In this document: positions 51,537 through 60,657 of the stretch, piece by piece | Layout of the letters: every line of letters begins with the position of its first letter | Numbering within the stretch: the stretch's first letter is position 1 | Position numbers and translations under genes: made by a program | Source of the DNA: an uncultured Tenacibaculum sp. | GTDB taxonomy: Bacteria > Bacteroidota > Bacteroidia > Flavobacteriales > Flavobacteriaceae | Direction of reading: 5' to 3' | Length of the DNA stretch: 64,000 bases | NCBI RefSeq assembly: GCF_947499065.1 | Contig: NZ_CANMMT010000001.1 | Location: forward strand, 744,001 to 808,000 | The notes under the pieces: generated by a model | Told to the model about the DNA's origin: nothing | Seen by the model: the letters and a program-made list of their open reading frames with translations, nothing else | Database searches by the model: none

Positions 51537-51674
51537 ATAGTTGTTTTTTAAAGTTTATTGATGTAGTGTTTTGATTTTTAGTAGGGTAAGATGTGTTTGA
51601 AGTGTTTTATATAAAAATTATATTTCAACACTAGAGAAGAAATTGGAAATATAATTTATCAACCCTTGTGTTAA

Positions 51675-51731
51675 GAGCATATACTTTAGTAATTATCGTA
51701 AAGATAATTGTTTAGAGTATGTGCTTTTTTT
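51675..51731 (+). terminator. Large terminator hairpin before the ClpP-like gene
   Basis: AGCATATAC (51676-51684) pairs with GTATGTGCT (51717-51725; one G-U). Inside, AATTATC and GATAATT pair perfectly (51691-51697 with 51703-51709), giving a long two-part hairpin followed by T residues. It lies between the 51536 stop and the 51756 start. Confidence 0.8.
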
Positions 51732-51755
51732 GTTTAATCTAAAAAACCAAGAAAA

Positions 51756-52367
51756 ATGAAAGCAAGAAAAATAGTAATGGTTACAATAGCATTTTTCATG
51801 TTATTAACAAGTTGTACAGAAAATAATGAAGTTGTAATTAAAGATTCTCAAACAGTTTTTGGAATATTTAAAGTTTTACAAGACGGAACGACTGTTGAAA
51901 TGAATGGGACTATTAATAGTAGTTCGTTAGTCAATTTTAATAAGCTATATCAAAAGAACCCTAAGGTAACCAAAATAAACATTAAACAATGTGATGGCTC
52001 TTCAGATGATGAGGTTAATTTACTAGTATCGAAAAGAGTTTATGATTTAAATATTGAAATCCACTTATTGGATAATGCAGAAATAGCATCAGGAGGAGTA
52101 GATTTTTTCTTAGCAGGAAAAAGAAGAACAAGAGGTAATGGAACAAAAATAGGAGTACATTCTTGGTCCAATGGACAAAATGAAGCTACTGATTTTCCAG
52201 TGGGACACGCTAATCATTTACCATATATTAACTATTATAAATCTATTGGTTTTATAGATGAAGAAGCAAAAGCATTTTATTATTTTACTATAAATGCAGC
52301 CACAGCTAAAGATATACACTGGATGACAGAAGAAGAGATTGTAAAATATAAGATGCTAAAATCATAA
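51756..52367 (+). CDS. ClpP/crotonase-fold lipoprotein (COG3904-like)
   Basis: The lipobox is LLTSC (Cys20). The fold looks like a ClpP/crotonase relative: beta-strand TKINIKQCDGSSDDEVNLLVSKR (residues 72-94), then IASGGVDFFLAGKRRTRG with S112 in the position of the ClpP nucleophile, and IGVHSWSNG with H135 at the ClpP His position. The C-terminal block YFTINAATAKDIHWMTEEEI is also family-typical. These predicted periplasmic proteins are hypothesised to be serine hydrolases; activity is not shown, and no third triad member is obvious. It is a separate transcript after a strong terminator. Confidence 0.7.
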   Translation: MKARKIVMVTIAFFMLLTSCTENNEVVIKDSQTVFGIFKVLQDGTTVEMNGTINSSSLVNFNKLYQKNPKVTKINIKQCDGSSDDEVNLLVSKRVYDLNIEIHLLDNAEIASGGVDFFLAGKRRTRGNGTKIGVHSWSNGQNEATDFPVGHANHLPYINYYKSIGFIDEEAKAFYYFTINAATAKDIHWMTEEEIVKYKMLKS

Positions 52368-52475
52368 AAAATTTTGTAACAAAATTATAAGGCTTGCGTC
52401 GAATAAGGCAAATAAATATAAGCTTGCTTTCTAACATAAGGAAGAAATAGGGAAGGCAAGTAATTTAACCTATGG

Positions 52476-52523
52476 AAACTCATATACCTTATCTGTAAAA
52501 AGATATTGTATATGAGTTTTTTA
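52476..52523 (+). terminator. Terminator after the ClpP-like gene
   Basis: AAACTCATATAC (52476-52487) pairs with GTATATGAGTTT (52508-52519) over 12 bp, with an internal ATCT/AGAT stem and a T run. The next start codon at 52545 is 25 nt beyond. Confidence 0.8.
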
Positions 52524-52544
52524 TTTAAACTAAAATTTAAAAAC

Positions 52545-52991
52545 ATGAAAAAATTAGTAAAAACAACAATGGTATTAATACTTTTAATAACGGCTTTCAA
52601 CGTAAAAGGGCAAGAATTATCGGTAATAAAATCATCAAGTATTGGAATTGATGAATTACCAGAATATGTTATTATAACATCGCAAAACACAAAGTTGTTG
52701 GGAGGAATTAATATTATAATAGATAAGAAAAGATCAACTTATAAAGATCAATTAGAAGAGCTAGAATCATTATTACAAGATGGAGATAAGCTAAGAGTAA
52801 GAAATCAAACCGATTTATTAAACGCAATGTCTAAGTTAGGTTTCGATTATGTAAATGCTTATAACGCTAATGCAATAATGCCAAGCAGTAGAGATAGCGA
52901 TGGAGAAGATATTTTAAACATAGTAGATGGAGGAGAAGGAACCTATAAAGTAAATATGGTTTTTAGAAAAAAAGAAAAGTTTAGAAGTTAG
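52545..52991 (+). CDS. Small secreted protein of unknown function
   Basis: The ATG at 52545 gives a clear signal peptide (MKKLVKTTMVLILLITAFNVKGQ); upstream in-frame starts (TTG 52506, ATG 52512) lie in or beside the terminator hairpin. The 125-residue mature part has a LESLLQDGDKLRVRNQTDLLNAMSKLGFDYVNAYNA segment and ends with charged strands. No domain is known to me; LLNAMSKLGFDYV recalls small secreted Bacteroidota proteins. It stands between the ClpP-like lipoprotein and glnS. Confidence 0.65.
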   Translation: MKKLVKTTMVLILLITAFNVKGQELSVIKSSSIGIDELPEYVIITSQNTKLLGGINIIIDKKRSTYKDQLEELESLLQDGDKLRVRNQTDLLNAMSKLGFDYVNAYNANAIMPSSRDSDGEDILNIVDGGEGTYKVNMVFRKKEKFRS

Positions 52992-53064
52992 AAAGCTATA
53001 AAAACAGGTGGGAAACGAAGGCATTTTAATTTGATTAATTTTCTAAAAAGAGAAGTATATTATG

Positions 53065-53072
53065 TAATTTTG
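53065..53072 (+). promoter_or_regulatory. -7 promoter element of glnS
   Basis: TAATTTTG is an exact TAnnTTTG match, 20 nt upstream of the glnS start. No -33 TTG at the usual distance is seen. Confidence 0.45.
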
Positions 53073-53092
53073 CACTTCAAATTCAACAGAAA

Positions 53093-54781
53093 ATGTCAGA
53101 AGAAAAGAAATCATTGAATTTTTTAGAACAAATTATTGAAGAAGATTTGGCAAATGGAATGCCAAAAGAAAACTTACGTTTTCGTTTTCCACCAGAACCA
53201 AACGGATATTTACACATTGGACATACAAAAGCTATTGGAATTAGCTTTGGTTTAGGAGAAAAGTACAATGCTCCAGTAAATTTACGTTTCGACGATACAA
53301 ACCCAGCAAAAGAGGAACAAGAGTATGTAGATGCTATAAAAAGAGATGTTTCTTGGTTAGGGTATCAATGGGAAAACGAATTGTATTCATCTGATTATTT
53401 TCAACAATTATATGACTGGGCAGTACAATTGATAAAAGATGGGAAAGCATATGTAGATAGCCAGACTTCAGAAGAAATGCGAGTACAAAAAGGAACGCCT
53501 ACAAAAGCTGGAGAAAATAGCCCTTATAGAACTAGAAGTGTAGAGGAAAATCTAGATTTATTCACTAGAATGAAAGACGGAGAGTTTGAAGAAGGAACAC
53601 ATGTTTTACGTGCTAAAATAGATATGGCGTCGCCAAATATGTTAATGAGAGATCCATTAATGTATCGTATTTTAAAGAAAGCTCACCATAGAACAGGAAA
53701 CGATTGGGTAATATATCCAATGTACGATTGGACACATGGAGAGAGTGATTATATAGAACAAATATCACACTCATTATGTTCGTTAGAGTTTAAACCACAT
53801 AGAGAATTATACAATTGGTTTAGAGATAACGTATATGAGTATAGTAAATCAAATTATCCAAATCCACCAAAACAACGAGAGTTTTCACGTTTAAACTTAA
53901 GTTACACTATAATGAGCAAGCGTAAGTTGTTAAAATTAGTAGAAGAAGGTGTTGTAAATGGATGGGATGATCCAAGAATGCCAACAATTTCAGGTTTACG
54001 TAGAAGAGGATATACCCCAGCATCAATTAGAAACTTTATTGAAACAGTTGGAGTTTCAAAGAGAGAGAATGTAATAGATGTGGCATTGTTAGAGTTTAAA
54101 ATCAGAGAAGATTTGAACAAAACAGCCAATAGAGTAATGGGAGTTCTAGATCCAGTAAAAGTAATTATTGATAATTACCCAGAAGGAGAAGAAGAAATTT
54201 TAATTGCTGAGAATAATCCAGAAGATGAAAACTCAGGAACAAGAGAAGTGCCATTTTCAAGAGAAATTTATATTGAACGAGAAGATTTTAGAGAAGAAGC
54301 AAATAAAAAGTTCTTCAGATTAAAATTAGGAAAAGAAGTTCGATTAAAGAATGCATATTTTATCACAGCAACAAGTTGTGAGAAAGATGAAAATGGAAAT
54401 ATCACAGTAATTCATTGTACTTATGATCCATTAACAAAATCGGGTAGTGGAACAGAAGAAAGTAAGCGTAAAGTAAAAGGAACTTTACATTGGGTTTCTG
54501 TAAAACATGCAGTAAAAGCTGAGGTAAGAGCTTATGATAGATTGTTTTTAGACGAGGCTCCAGATGCTCACAAAGACAAAGACTTTATGGAGTTTATAAA
54601 TCCAGATTCTTTAGAAAAAATAGAAGCATTTGTAGAACCAAGTTTACAAACAGCAAAAATAGGAGACAGATTCCAATTCCAACGATTAGGATATTTCAAT
54701 GTTGATGATGATTCAACACCAGAAAACCTAGTGTTTAATAAAACAGTTGGATTACGCGATAATTGGGCAAAAAAGAAATAG
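53093..54781 (+). CDS. glnS: Glutaminyl-tRNA synthetase
   Basis: Class I synthetase that charges tRNA-Gln. HIGH motif: PPEPNGYLHIGHTKA; KMSKS equivalent: YTIMSKRKL. The tRNA-acceptor and anticodon beta-barrel domains follow, with length 562 as normal. Its presence means direct charging, not the amidotransferase route, for tRNA-Gln. A -7 element precedes it and a 15-bp terminator follows it, so it is monocistronic. Confidence 0.97.
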   Translation: MSEEKKSLNFLEQIIEEDLANGMPKENLRFRFPPEPNGYLHIGHTKAIGISFGLGEKYNAPVNLRFDDTNPAKEEQEYVDAIKRDVSWLGYQWENELYSSDYFQQLYDWAVQLIKDGKAYVDSQTSEEMRVQKGTPTKAGENSPYRTRSVEENLDLFTRMKDGEFEEGTHVLRAKIDMASPNMLMRDPLMYRILKKAHHRTGNDWVIYPMYDWTHGESDYIEQISHSLCSLEFKPHRELYNWFRDNVYEYSKSNYPNPPKQREFSRLNLSYTIMSKRKLLKLVEEGVVNGWDDPRMPTISGLRRRGYTPASIRNFIETVGVSKRENVIDVALLEFKIREDLNKTANRVMGVLDPVKVIIDNYPEGEEEILIAENNPEDENSGTREVPFSREIYIEREDFREEANKKFFRLKLGKEVRLKNAYFITATSCEKDENGNITVIHCTYDPLTKSGSGTEESKRKVKGTLHWVSVKHAVKAEVRAYDRLFLDEAPDAHKDKDFMEFINPDSLEKIEAFVEPSLQTAKIGDRFQFQRLGYFNVDDDSTPENLVFNKTVGLRDNWAKKK

Positions 54782-54803
54782 TTTAAAGAACTATAATAGC
54801 AAT

Positions 54804-54845
54804 AAAAACTCCCTATAGATTTTAAAAAACTATAGGGAGTTTTTT
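54804..54845 (+). terminator. Terminator of glnS
   Basis: A perfect 15-bp stem (54804-54818 with 54830-54844), loop of 11 nt, and T tail. It lies 22 nt past the stop. Confidence 0.92.
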
Positions 54846-55012
54846 AATGCAAAGATTCCATTTTAAGATTTCAATAGAATATGTATCTTTACTGATTAAG
54901 GGAAGTTGTGATAAAATAAACTTTATCTAACTGGAAATCAATAATTAAAAAATGTTTTTTGATACTGTATAAATATCAGGTTTAAAAAATATTTATAAAA
55001 ATATACTATTTT

Positions 55013-56476
55013 ATGAGTTGTAGCAGTTGCTCAACTAACAAAAACGGGGTTCCTAACGGGTGTAAAAGCAATGGAAATTGTGCAACAGGCACTTGTGGGA
55101 GTGGGAATAAATTAGCCGTTTTTGATTGGTTATCAAATATGACTTTACCAACAGGTGAAGCACCATTTAATATATACGAAGTTCGGTTTAAAAACGGACG
55201 CAAGCACTTTTTTAAAAATTCAGATAAAGTAACTGTTTCAATGGGAGATATTGTGGCAGTTGAAGGATCATCAGGACATGATGTAGGAATTGTTTCGTTA
55301 GCAGGAGAGCTAGTGAAAGTTCAAATGAAGAAACGAAAAATTGCTGCAGATAGTGAAGATGTTAAGAGAATTTATAGAAAAGCATCGCAAAAAGATATTG
55401 ATATCTGGCAAGCTGCCAGAGAAAAAGAGCTTGAAACACAGCGAAAAGGAAGGGAAATAATTAGTCGTTTAGGATTAAAAATGAAGCTTTCAGATGTGGA
55501 ATATCAAGGAGATGGTACCAAAGCTACTTTTTATTATACTGCGGATGAACGTGTAGATTTTAGACAATTAATTAGAGATTTAGCAGGAACTTTTTCTATT
55601 CGAGTAGAGATGCGTCAGGTAGGAATGCGTCAAGAAGCAGCTCGATTAGGAGGAGTAGGTTCTTGTGGTAGAGAATTGTGTTGTTCAACCTGGTTAACAG
55701 ATTTTAGAAAGGTAAATACAGCAGCAGCACGCTATCAACAATTGTCGTTAAACCCGTTAAAATTAGCTGGTCAGTGTGGTAAATTAAAATGCTGTTTAAA
55801 TTTTGAATTAGACACCTATTTAGATGCATTAAAAAGTTTTCCAAAGCAAGACAAAATACTTAAAACAGAAAAAGGAGATGCCGTTTTTGTAAAAATGGAT
55901 ATTTTCAAAAAAATGCTTTGGTATACTTACAAAGAAGAAAGTTTTAAGTGGTTTAAGTTATCCTTAGATCAAGTTCATGAAATTATTGAATTGAATAAAA
56001 ATAATGAACTGGCTTTACCGTTAGATGAGTATGAGTTAGAAATTACAGAAGAAGAAGCTGTTAATTTTGAAAATGTAGTTGGACAAGATAGTTTAACACG
56101 TTTTGATACTCCAAAAAAGCCAAGAAGAGGAAATAGAAGAAGGTCGAGAAAACCAATAGGAAAAAAGCCAGTAGCGAAAACGAAGAAAGAATCAAATAAT
56201 ACTACGGAGGCAAAACCGAAAAAACGACCACAAAAAAATCAAGCTAAAGCAGAACCAAATAATAAAAAAACTGACAAGAAAAGGGTTGATAACAGGAAGC
56301 AAAAGCCTAAAAGTAATCCTAAGTCAAATAAACCAAAACCTCAAAAAGGTTCAGAAGAAAATAAAACACAAGCACAAAAGAAAAAACCAAATAATCAAAG
56401 AAGAAGAAATAATAATCAGAGAAAAAGAAAGCCTAACGGAAATAAGAATAATGAAAACAAGAATAATAAAGAGTAA
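55013..56476 (+). CDS. PSP1-domain protein (RicT/YaaT-like)
   Basis: A Cys-rich N-terminus (C3, C6, C17, C23, C28) is followed by a PSP1 core (about 45-290) with GSCGRELCCSTWL and GQCGKLKCCLNFE, the Cys blocks known from RicT, which in Bacillus is part of an Fe-S-containing complex that affects RNA processing. The last 110 residues are Lys/Asn/Pro-rich and low-complexity, probably disordered and basic. Length 487 with tail is longer than the usual RicT. gldH begins 26 nt before its stop, in another frame. Confidence 0.85.
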   Translation: MSCSSCSTNKNGVPNGCKSNGNCATGTCGSGNKLAVFDWLSNMTLPTGEAPFNIYEVRFKNGRKHFFKNSDKVTVSMGDIVAVEGSSGHDVGIVSLAGELVKVQMKKRKIAADSEDVKRIYRKASQKDIDIWQAAREKELETQRKGREIISRLGLKMKLSDVEYQGDGTKATFYYTADERVDFRQLIRDLAGTFSIRVEMRQVGMRQEAARLGGVGSCGRELCCSTWLTDFRKVNTAAARYQQLSLNPLKLAGQCGKLKCCLNFELDTYLDALKSFPKQDKILKTEKGDAVFVKMDIFKKMLWYTYKEESFKWFKLSLDQVHEIIELNKNNELALPLDEYELEITEEEAVNFENVVGQDSLTRFDTPKKPRRGNRRRSRKPIGKKPVAKTKKESNNTTEAKPKKRPQKNQAKAEPNNKKTDKKRVDNRKQKPKSNPKSNKPKPQKGSEENKTQAQKKKPNNQRRRNNNQRKRKPNGNKNNENKNNKE

Positions 56477-56951
56477 AATAGCAGTATTCTTTTTAGCAAT
56501 GTTTATGCTAGCATCATGCGATTCAAAAGGCGTGTACGATGAATATATTTCGTTGTCAGGTAATTCATGGAATAAAGAAAATACACTAGCATTTACTTTC
56601 ACTATAAACGATTCTATAAACAAGAAAAACTTATTTATAAATTTAAGAAATAATAAAGATTACGGTTATAGTAACTTGTTTTTAATAACTCAAATGGATT
56701 TTCCAGATGGAGAAGCAATTATAGATACTTTAGAGTATGATATGGCTGATCTTACAGGGAAATTTTTAGGAACTGGATTTACAGATATAAAAGAAAATAA
56801 ACTTTATTATAAAGAAAACATAACATTCCCAAAAGCCGGAGAATATACCTTTAAAGTTCGACAAGCAATGCGAAAAAACGGAGAAGTTGAAGGTATAGAA
56901 GAATTAGAAGGAGTTACTCAGGTAGGGTTTAGAATAGAAAAAATTAAATAA
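56451..56951 (+). CDS. gldH: Gliding motility lipoprotein GldH
   Basis: The ATG at 56451 gives a lipoprotein signal ending ASC (Cys23). The mature sequence matches GldH: DSKGVYDEYISLSGNSW, FTFTINDSINKKNLFINLRNN and ITFPKAGEYTFKVRQAMRKN. GldH is one of the lipoproteins required for gliding in Flavobacterium johnsoniae and is associated with the type IX system in this phylum. The frame extends upstream to 56286 but has no coding signal there. It overlaps the PSP1 gene by 26 nt and shares its stop with the PBP1A start (TAATG), so translational coupling is likely. Confidence 0.93.
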   Translation: MKTRIIKSKIAVFFLAMFMLASCDSKGVYDEYISLSGNSWNKENTLAFTFTINDSINKKNLFINLRNNKDYGYSNLFLITQMDFPDGEAIIDTLEYDMADLTGKFLGTGFTDIKENKLYYKENITFPKAGEYTFKVRQAMRKNGEVEGIEELEGVTQVGFRIEKIK

Positions 56952-59254
56952 TGGCAGAGAAAAAAGCAGTCAGTTTTGTTAAATATATTAAGTGGTTTTG
57001 GTCTATCGTTTTAGGTGGATTCTTATTTTTATGTTTAATGTTTTTATTAGCGTCTTGGGGAGTATTTGGAGCATTACCATCTTTCGAAGAATTAGAAAAC
57101 CCTAAAAGTGATTTAGCAACAGAAGTTATTTCAGCAGATGGAAAAACTTTAGGAAAATACTATGTAAAAGCAAATAGAACGCCAATCCAATACAAAGATT
57201 TACCAGAAAACTTAATAAAAGCCCTAGTAGCTACAGAAGATGAACGTTTTTACGAACATTCAGGGATAGATTTTAGAGGTTTAGCAAGAGCAGTAGCCAA
57301 AATGGGTGCTGGAGGAGGAGCAAGTACAATTACACAACAATTAGCAAAGAACCTTTTTACAGGAAGAGCTTCAAGAAATATAGTTGTACGTATTACCCAA
57401 AAAATGAAAGAGTGGGTGGTGGCTGTAAAGTTAGAACGTCAGTATACAAAAGAAGAAATTGCAACAATGTATTTAAATACACAAGGGTTTCTTTTTAATG
57501 CAACAGGAATACGTTCAGCAGCACGTATTTATTTTGGAAAAGAACCAAAAGATTTAGACTTACAGGAATCGGCAATTTTAGTAGCAATGCTAAAAAATCC
57601 AAGACAGTATAATCCACACAGAAAAGTTTCAAAAAAGAAATCATTACAAAGAAGAAATGTAGTGTTTTCACAAATGGCAAAAAATGGAATTTTAACAGAG
57701 AAAGAAAAAGATTCATTACAAAAATTACCATTAAAAATTAATTTCACTCCAGAAAGTCATAGTGATGGATTGGCAACTTACTTTAGAGAAAATTTAAAAC
57801 AACGATTAAAGAAGTGGGCAAAGAATAATTTAAAGCCAAATGGACAGCCATACAATATATATAAAGATGGATTAAAAGTATATGTTACAATTGATTCACG
57901 TATGCAAAAATATGCAGAAGAAGCAGTAGAAGAGCATATGGCAAATTTACAGTCGTTTTTCTTTGCAGAACAGAAAAAGAATAGAACAGCACCGTTTTAC
58001 GATTTAGATAAAAAAGAAATCTTGAATAGTATGAAACGTGCAAAAAGAAGTTCTACACGTTATAAGAGAATGAAAGCGGCAGGAAAATCGGAAAAAGAGA
58101 TAGAAAAATCGTTCAATACCGATACAGATATGCGAGTGTTTTCATGGAAAGGAGAAAAAGATACCGTAATGACTCCTTATGATTCAATCCGTTATTATAA
58201 GCATTTCTTACGTTCTGGGTTGGTGTCTATAGAGCCGCAAACAGGGCATATAAAAGCATGGGTTGGAGGAATTAATAATAAGTATTTTAAATATGATGCA
58301 GTAGAGCAACAAAAACGTCAAGTAGGATCTACATTTAAACCATTTGTGTATGCAACAGCAATAAACCAATTGAAAATGTCTCCTTGCGATAAATTGCCAA
58401 ACATTTTATACACAATTCCAAAAGAGAAATATGGAATGCCAGAAGACTGGAGACCTAAAAACTCAAATAATAAATATGGAGGAGAGTTAACTCTTAAAGA
58501 AGCATTAGCACACTCTACAAATGTAGTAACAGCACAGTTAATAGATAAAGTGTCGCCAATAAATGTTGCACGTTTAGCAGAATCATCAGGAATAAAATCA
58601 AAAGTAGAAGCAAACCCGTCAATAGCCTTAGGAGCTATAGATTTATCATTAATAGAAATGGTAAGTGCTTATGCAACTTTTGCTAATAGAGGTTTACGAG
58701 TAAGTCCAATGATGATTACACGTATTGAAGATAAAAATGGAACTGTATTAGAAGAGTTTGTACCAGAAACAAAAGAGGTGTTAAGTGAAGAATCTTCGTA
58801 TGTAATACTTGATTTAATGAAAGGTGTAACTTTAAGCGGGTCTGGAGCAAGGTTAAGATCAAATTGGACTAAGTATAAAAAAATATCAACAGGGTTCCCT
58901 TATAAGTTAGAAAATCCAATTGCAGGAAAAACAGGAACAACGCAAAATCAATCAGATGGTTGGTTTATGGGAATAGTACCAAATTTAGCAACAGGAGTTT
59001 GGACAGGAGGAGAAGACAGAGCTACTCACTTTAAAGGAATAGCATATGGGCAAGGAGCTACAATGTCTTTACCAACTTGGGGGTTATTTATGAAAAAATG
59101 TTATGAAGATAAAACGCTTAACATTAGTAAAGAAGATTTTGAAAAACCAGAGGGAGATTTATCAATCAATATCAACTGTGATGAGGTGAAAAAAGTAGAA
59201 GGAGATATTGAAGAGAAAGAGAAGGAAGTAGAAGATGAAGAAACTGATTTTTAA
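56951..59254 (+). CDS. Bifunctional penicillin-binding protein 1A
   Basis: One N-terminal transmembrane anchor (about 15-40), then a GT51 transglycosylase domain (EDERFYEHSGIDFRGLARA; catalytic Glu region; GGGASTITQQLAKNLF) and a transpeptidase domain: SxxK in GSTFKPF (S460, K463), SxN in HSTNVV, KTG in GKTGTTQNQSDGWFMG. At 767 residues it is standard for PBP1A/MrcA. The acidic C-terminal tail is disordered. It starts on the gldH stop codon (TAATG), linking cell-wall synthesis to the gliding gene. Confidence 0.95.
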   Translation: MAEKKAVSFVKYIKWFWSIVLGGFLFLCLMFLLASWGVFGALPSFEELENPKSDLATEVISADGKTLGKYYVKANRTPIQYKDLPENLIKALVATEDERFYEHSGIDFRGLARAVAKMGAGGGASTITQQLAKNLFTGRASRNIVVRITQKMKEWVVAVKLERQYTKEEIATMYLNTQGFLFNATGIRSAARIYFGKEPKDLDLQESAILVAMLKNPRQYNPHRKVSKKKSLQRRNVVFSQMAKNGILTEKEKDSLQKLPLKINFTPESHSDGLATYFRENLKQRLKKWAKNNLKPNGQPYNIYKDGLKVYVTIDSRMQKYAEEAVEEHMANLQSFFFAEQKKNRTAPFYDLDKKEILNSMKRAKRSSTRYKRMKAAGKSEKEIEKSFNTDTDMRVFSWKGEKDTVMTPYDSIRYYKHFLRSGLVSIEPQTGHIKAWVGGINNKYFKYDAVEQQKRQVGSTFKPFVYATAINQLKMSPCDKLPNILYTIPKEKYGMPEDWRPKNSNNKYGGELTLKEALAHSTNVVTAQLIDKVSPINVARLAESSGIKSKVEANPSIALGAIDLSLIEMVSAYATFANRGLRVSPMMITRIEDKNGTVLEEFVPETKEVLSEESSYVILDLMKGVTLSGSGARLRSNWTKYKKISTGFPYKLENPIAGKTGTTQNQSDGWFMGIVPNLATGVWTGGEDRATHFKGIAYGQGATMSLPTWGLFMKKCYEDKTLNISKEDFEKPEGDLSININCDEVKKVEGDIEEKEKEVEDEETDF

Positions 59255-59282
59255 TTGTATTTAGAAAAACAAACAACTAAAC

Positions 59283-59984
59283 ATGATAAATAAAAAAATA
59301 AATAACGTACAAGAAGCAGTTGCTGGCGTAAAAGACGGAATGACTTTTATGTTAGGAGGTTTTGGTTTGTGCGGAATACCAGAAAATGCAATTGCAGAGT
59401 TGGTAAGATTAGGAGTAAAAGATGTTACTTGTATATCAAATAACGCAGGAGTTGACGATTTTGGATTAGGTTTATTATTACAAAATAAACAAATCAAAAA
59501 AATGATTTCTTCATACGTAGGAGAAAATGATGAGTTTGAGCGTCAAATGTTATCTGGTGAGTTAGAAGTAGAATTAACGCCACAAGGAACATTAGCAGAA
59601 AAATGTAGAGCTGCTCAAGCAGGTTTTCCAGCATTTTATACACCTGCAGGATACGGAACAGAAGTAGCAGAAGGGAAAGAAACAAGAGAGTTTGATGGAA
59701 AAATGTACGTGTTAGAGCCAGCTTTTAAAGCCGATTTCGCTTTTGTAAAAGCATGGAAAGGTGATACGGCAGGAAACTTAATATTTAAAGGAACAGCACG
59801 TAATTTTAATCCAAACATGTGTGGAGCAGCAACCATTACAGTTGCTGAAGTAGAAGAACTAGTGCCAGCTGGAGAATTAGATCCAAATCAGATTCATATT
59901 CCAGGAATTTTTGTGCAACGTATTTTTCAAGGAGAAAAATATGAGAAGAGAATAGAACAACGTACAGTAACACCAAAATTGTAA
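59283..59984 (+). CDS. scoA: 3-oxoacid CoA-transferase subunit A
   Basis: Subunit A (233 residues) of a succinyl-CoA:3-ketoacid CoA-transferase, which activates acetoacetate. The N-terminal ATP-free core [19 protein letters not shown] is the family signature (usual form [10 protein letters not shown].l), followed by [20 protein letters not shown]. The B-subunit gene begins 4 nt after the stop, so they are co-translated. Alternative substrates such as other short-chain oxoacids cannot be excluded. Confidence 0.94.
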   Translation: MINKKINNVQEAVAGVKDGMTFMLGGFGLCGIPENAIAELVRLGVKDVTCISNNAGVDDFGLGLLLQNKQIKKMISSYVGENDEFERQMLSGELEVELTPQGTLAEKCRAAQAGFPAFYTPAGYGTEVAEGKETREFDGKMYVLEPAFKADFAFVKAWKGDTAGNLIFKGTARNFNPNMCGAATITVAEVEELVPAGELDPNQIHIPGIFVQRIFQGEKYEKRIEQRTVTPKL

Positions 59985-59988
59985 TAAG

Positions 59989-60645
59989 ATGGCATTGACA
60001 AAACAACAAATAGCACAAAGAATAGCTCAAGAATTACAAGATAAATGGTATGTTAACTTAGGAATTGGAATCCCAACTTTGGTTGCAAATTATATTCCAG
60101 AAGGAATAGAAGTAGAGTTTCAATCAGAAAACGGATTACTTGGAATGGGACCTTTTCCAGTAGAAGGTACAGAAGATGCCGATTTAATTAATGCAGGAAA
60201 GCAAACCGTAACGGTTTTAGATGGAGGTTCTATTTTTGATTCAGCTACAAGTTTTTCTATGATTCGTGGGCAGCATGTTCAGTTAACAGTATTAGGAGCT
60301 ATGGAAGTAGCACAAAACGGAGATATTGCAAACTGGAAAATCCCAGGAAAAATGGTAAAAGGAATGGGAGGAGCTATGGATTTAGTAGCATCAGCAGATA
60401 ATATTATCGTAGCAATGATGCACACCAATAAAAGAGGAGAATCTAAATTGCTAAAAAAATGTTCACTACCATTAACAGGGGTTGGATGTGTAACTAAAAT
60501 AGTTACCAATTTAGCAGTACTTGAAATAAAAGATAATGCTTTTCATTTATTAGAAAGAGCACCGGGGGTTTCAGTAGAAGAAATTCAAGAAGCAACAGAA
60601 GGTACTTTAATTGTAAATGGAGAAATACCAGAAATGGCTATTTAA
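59989..60645 (+). CDS. scoB: 3-oxoacid CoA-transferase subunit B
   Basis: Subunit B (218 residues), bearing the catalytic glutamate in FQSENGLLGMGP (usual form SENG.lG.gp), and the LGIGIPTLVANYI opening. MKGMGGAMDL-type block (GMGGAMDLV) is present. It lies 4 nt behind subunit A. Together they perform ketone-body or oxoacid activation, feeding acetyl-CoA. The following gene of unknown function starts 12 nt downstream. Confidence 0.94.
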   Translation: MALTKQQIAQRIAQELQDKWYVNLGIGIPTLVANYIPEGIEVEFQSENGLLGMGPFPVEGTEDADLINAGKQTVTVLDGGSIFDSATSFSMIRGQHVQLTVLGAMEVAQNGDIANWKIPGKMVKGMGGAMDLVASADNIIVAMMHTNKRGESKLLKKCSLPLTGVGCVTKIVTNLAVLEIKDNAFHLLERAPGVSVEEIQEATEGTLIVNGEIPEMAI

Positions 60646-60657
60646 AAAACAATTGCT

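Noticed and set aside
52385..52690. 101-codon minus-strand frame
   Set aside because: It overlaps a terminator hairpin and the signal-peptide region of the 52545 gene; no features of its own.
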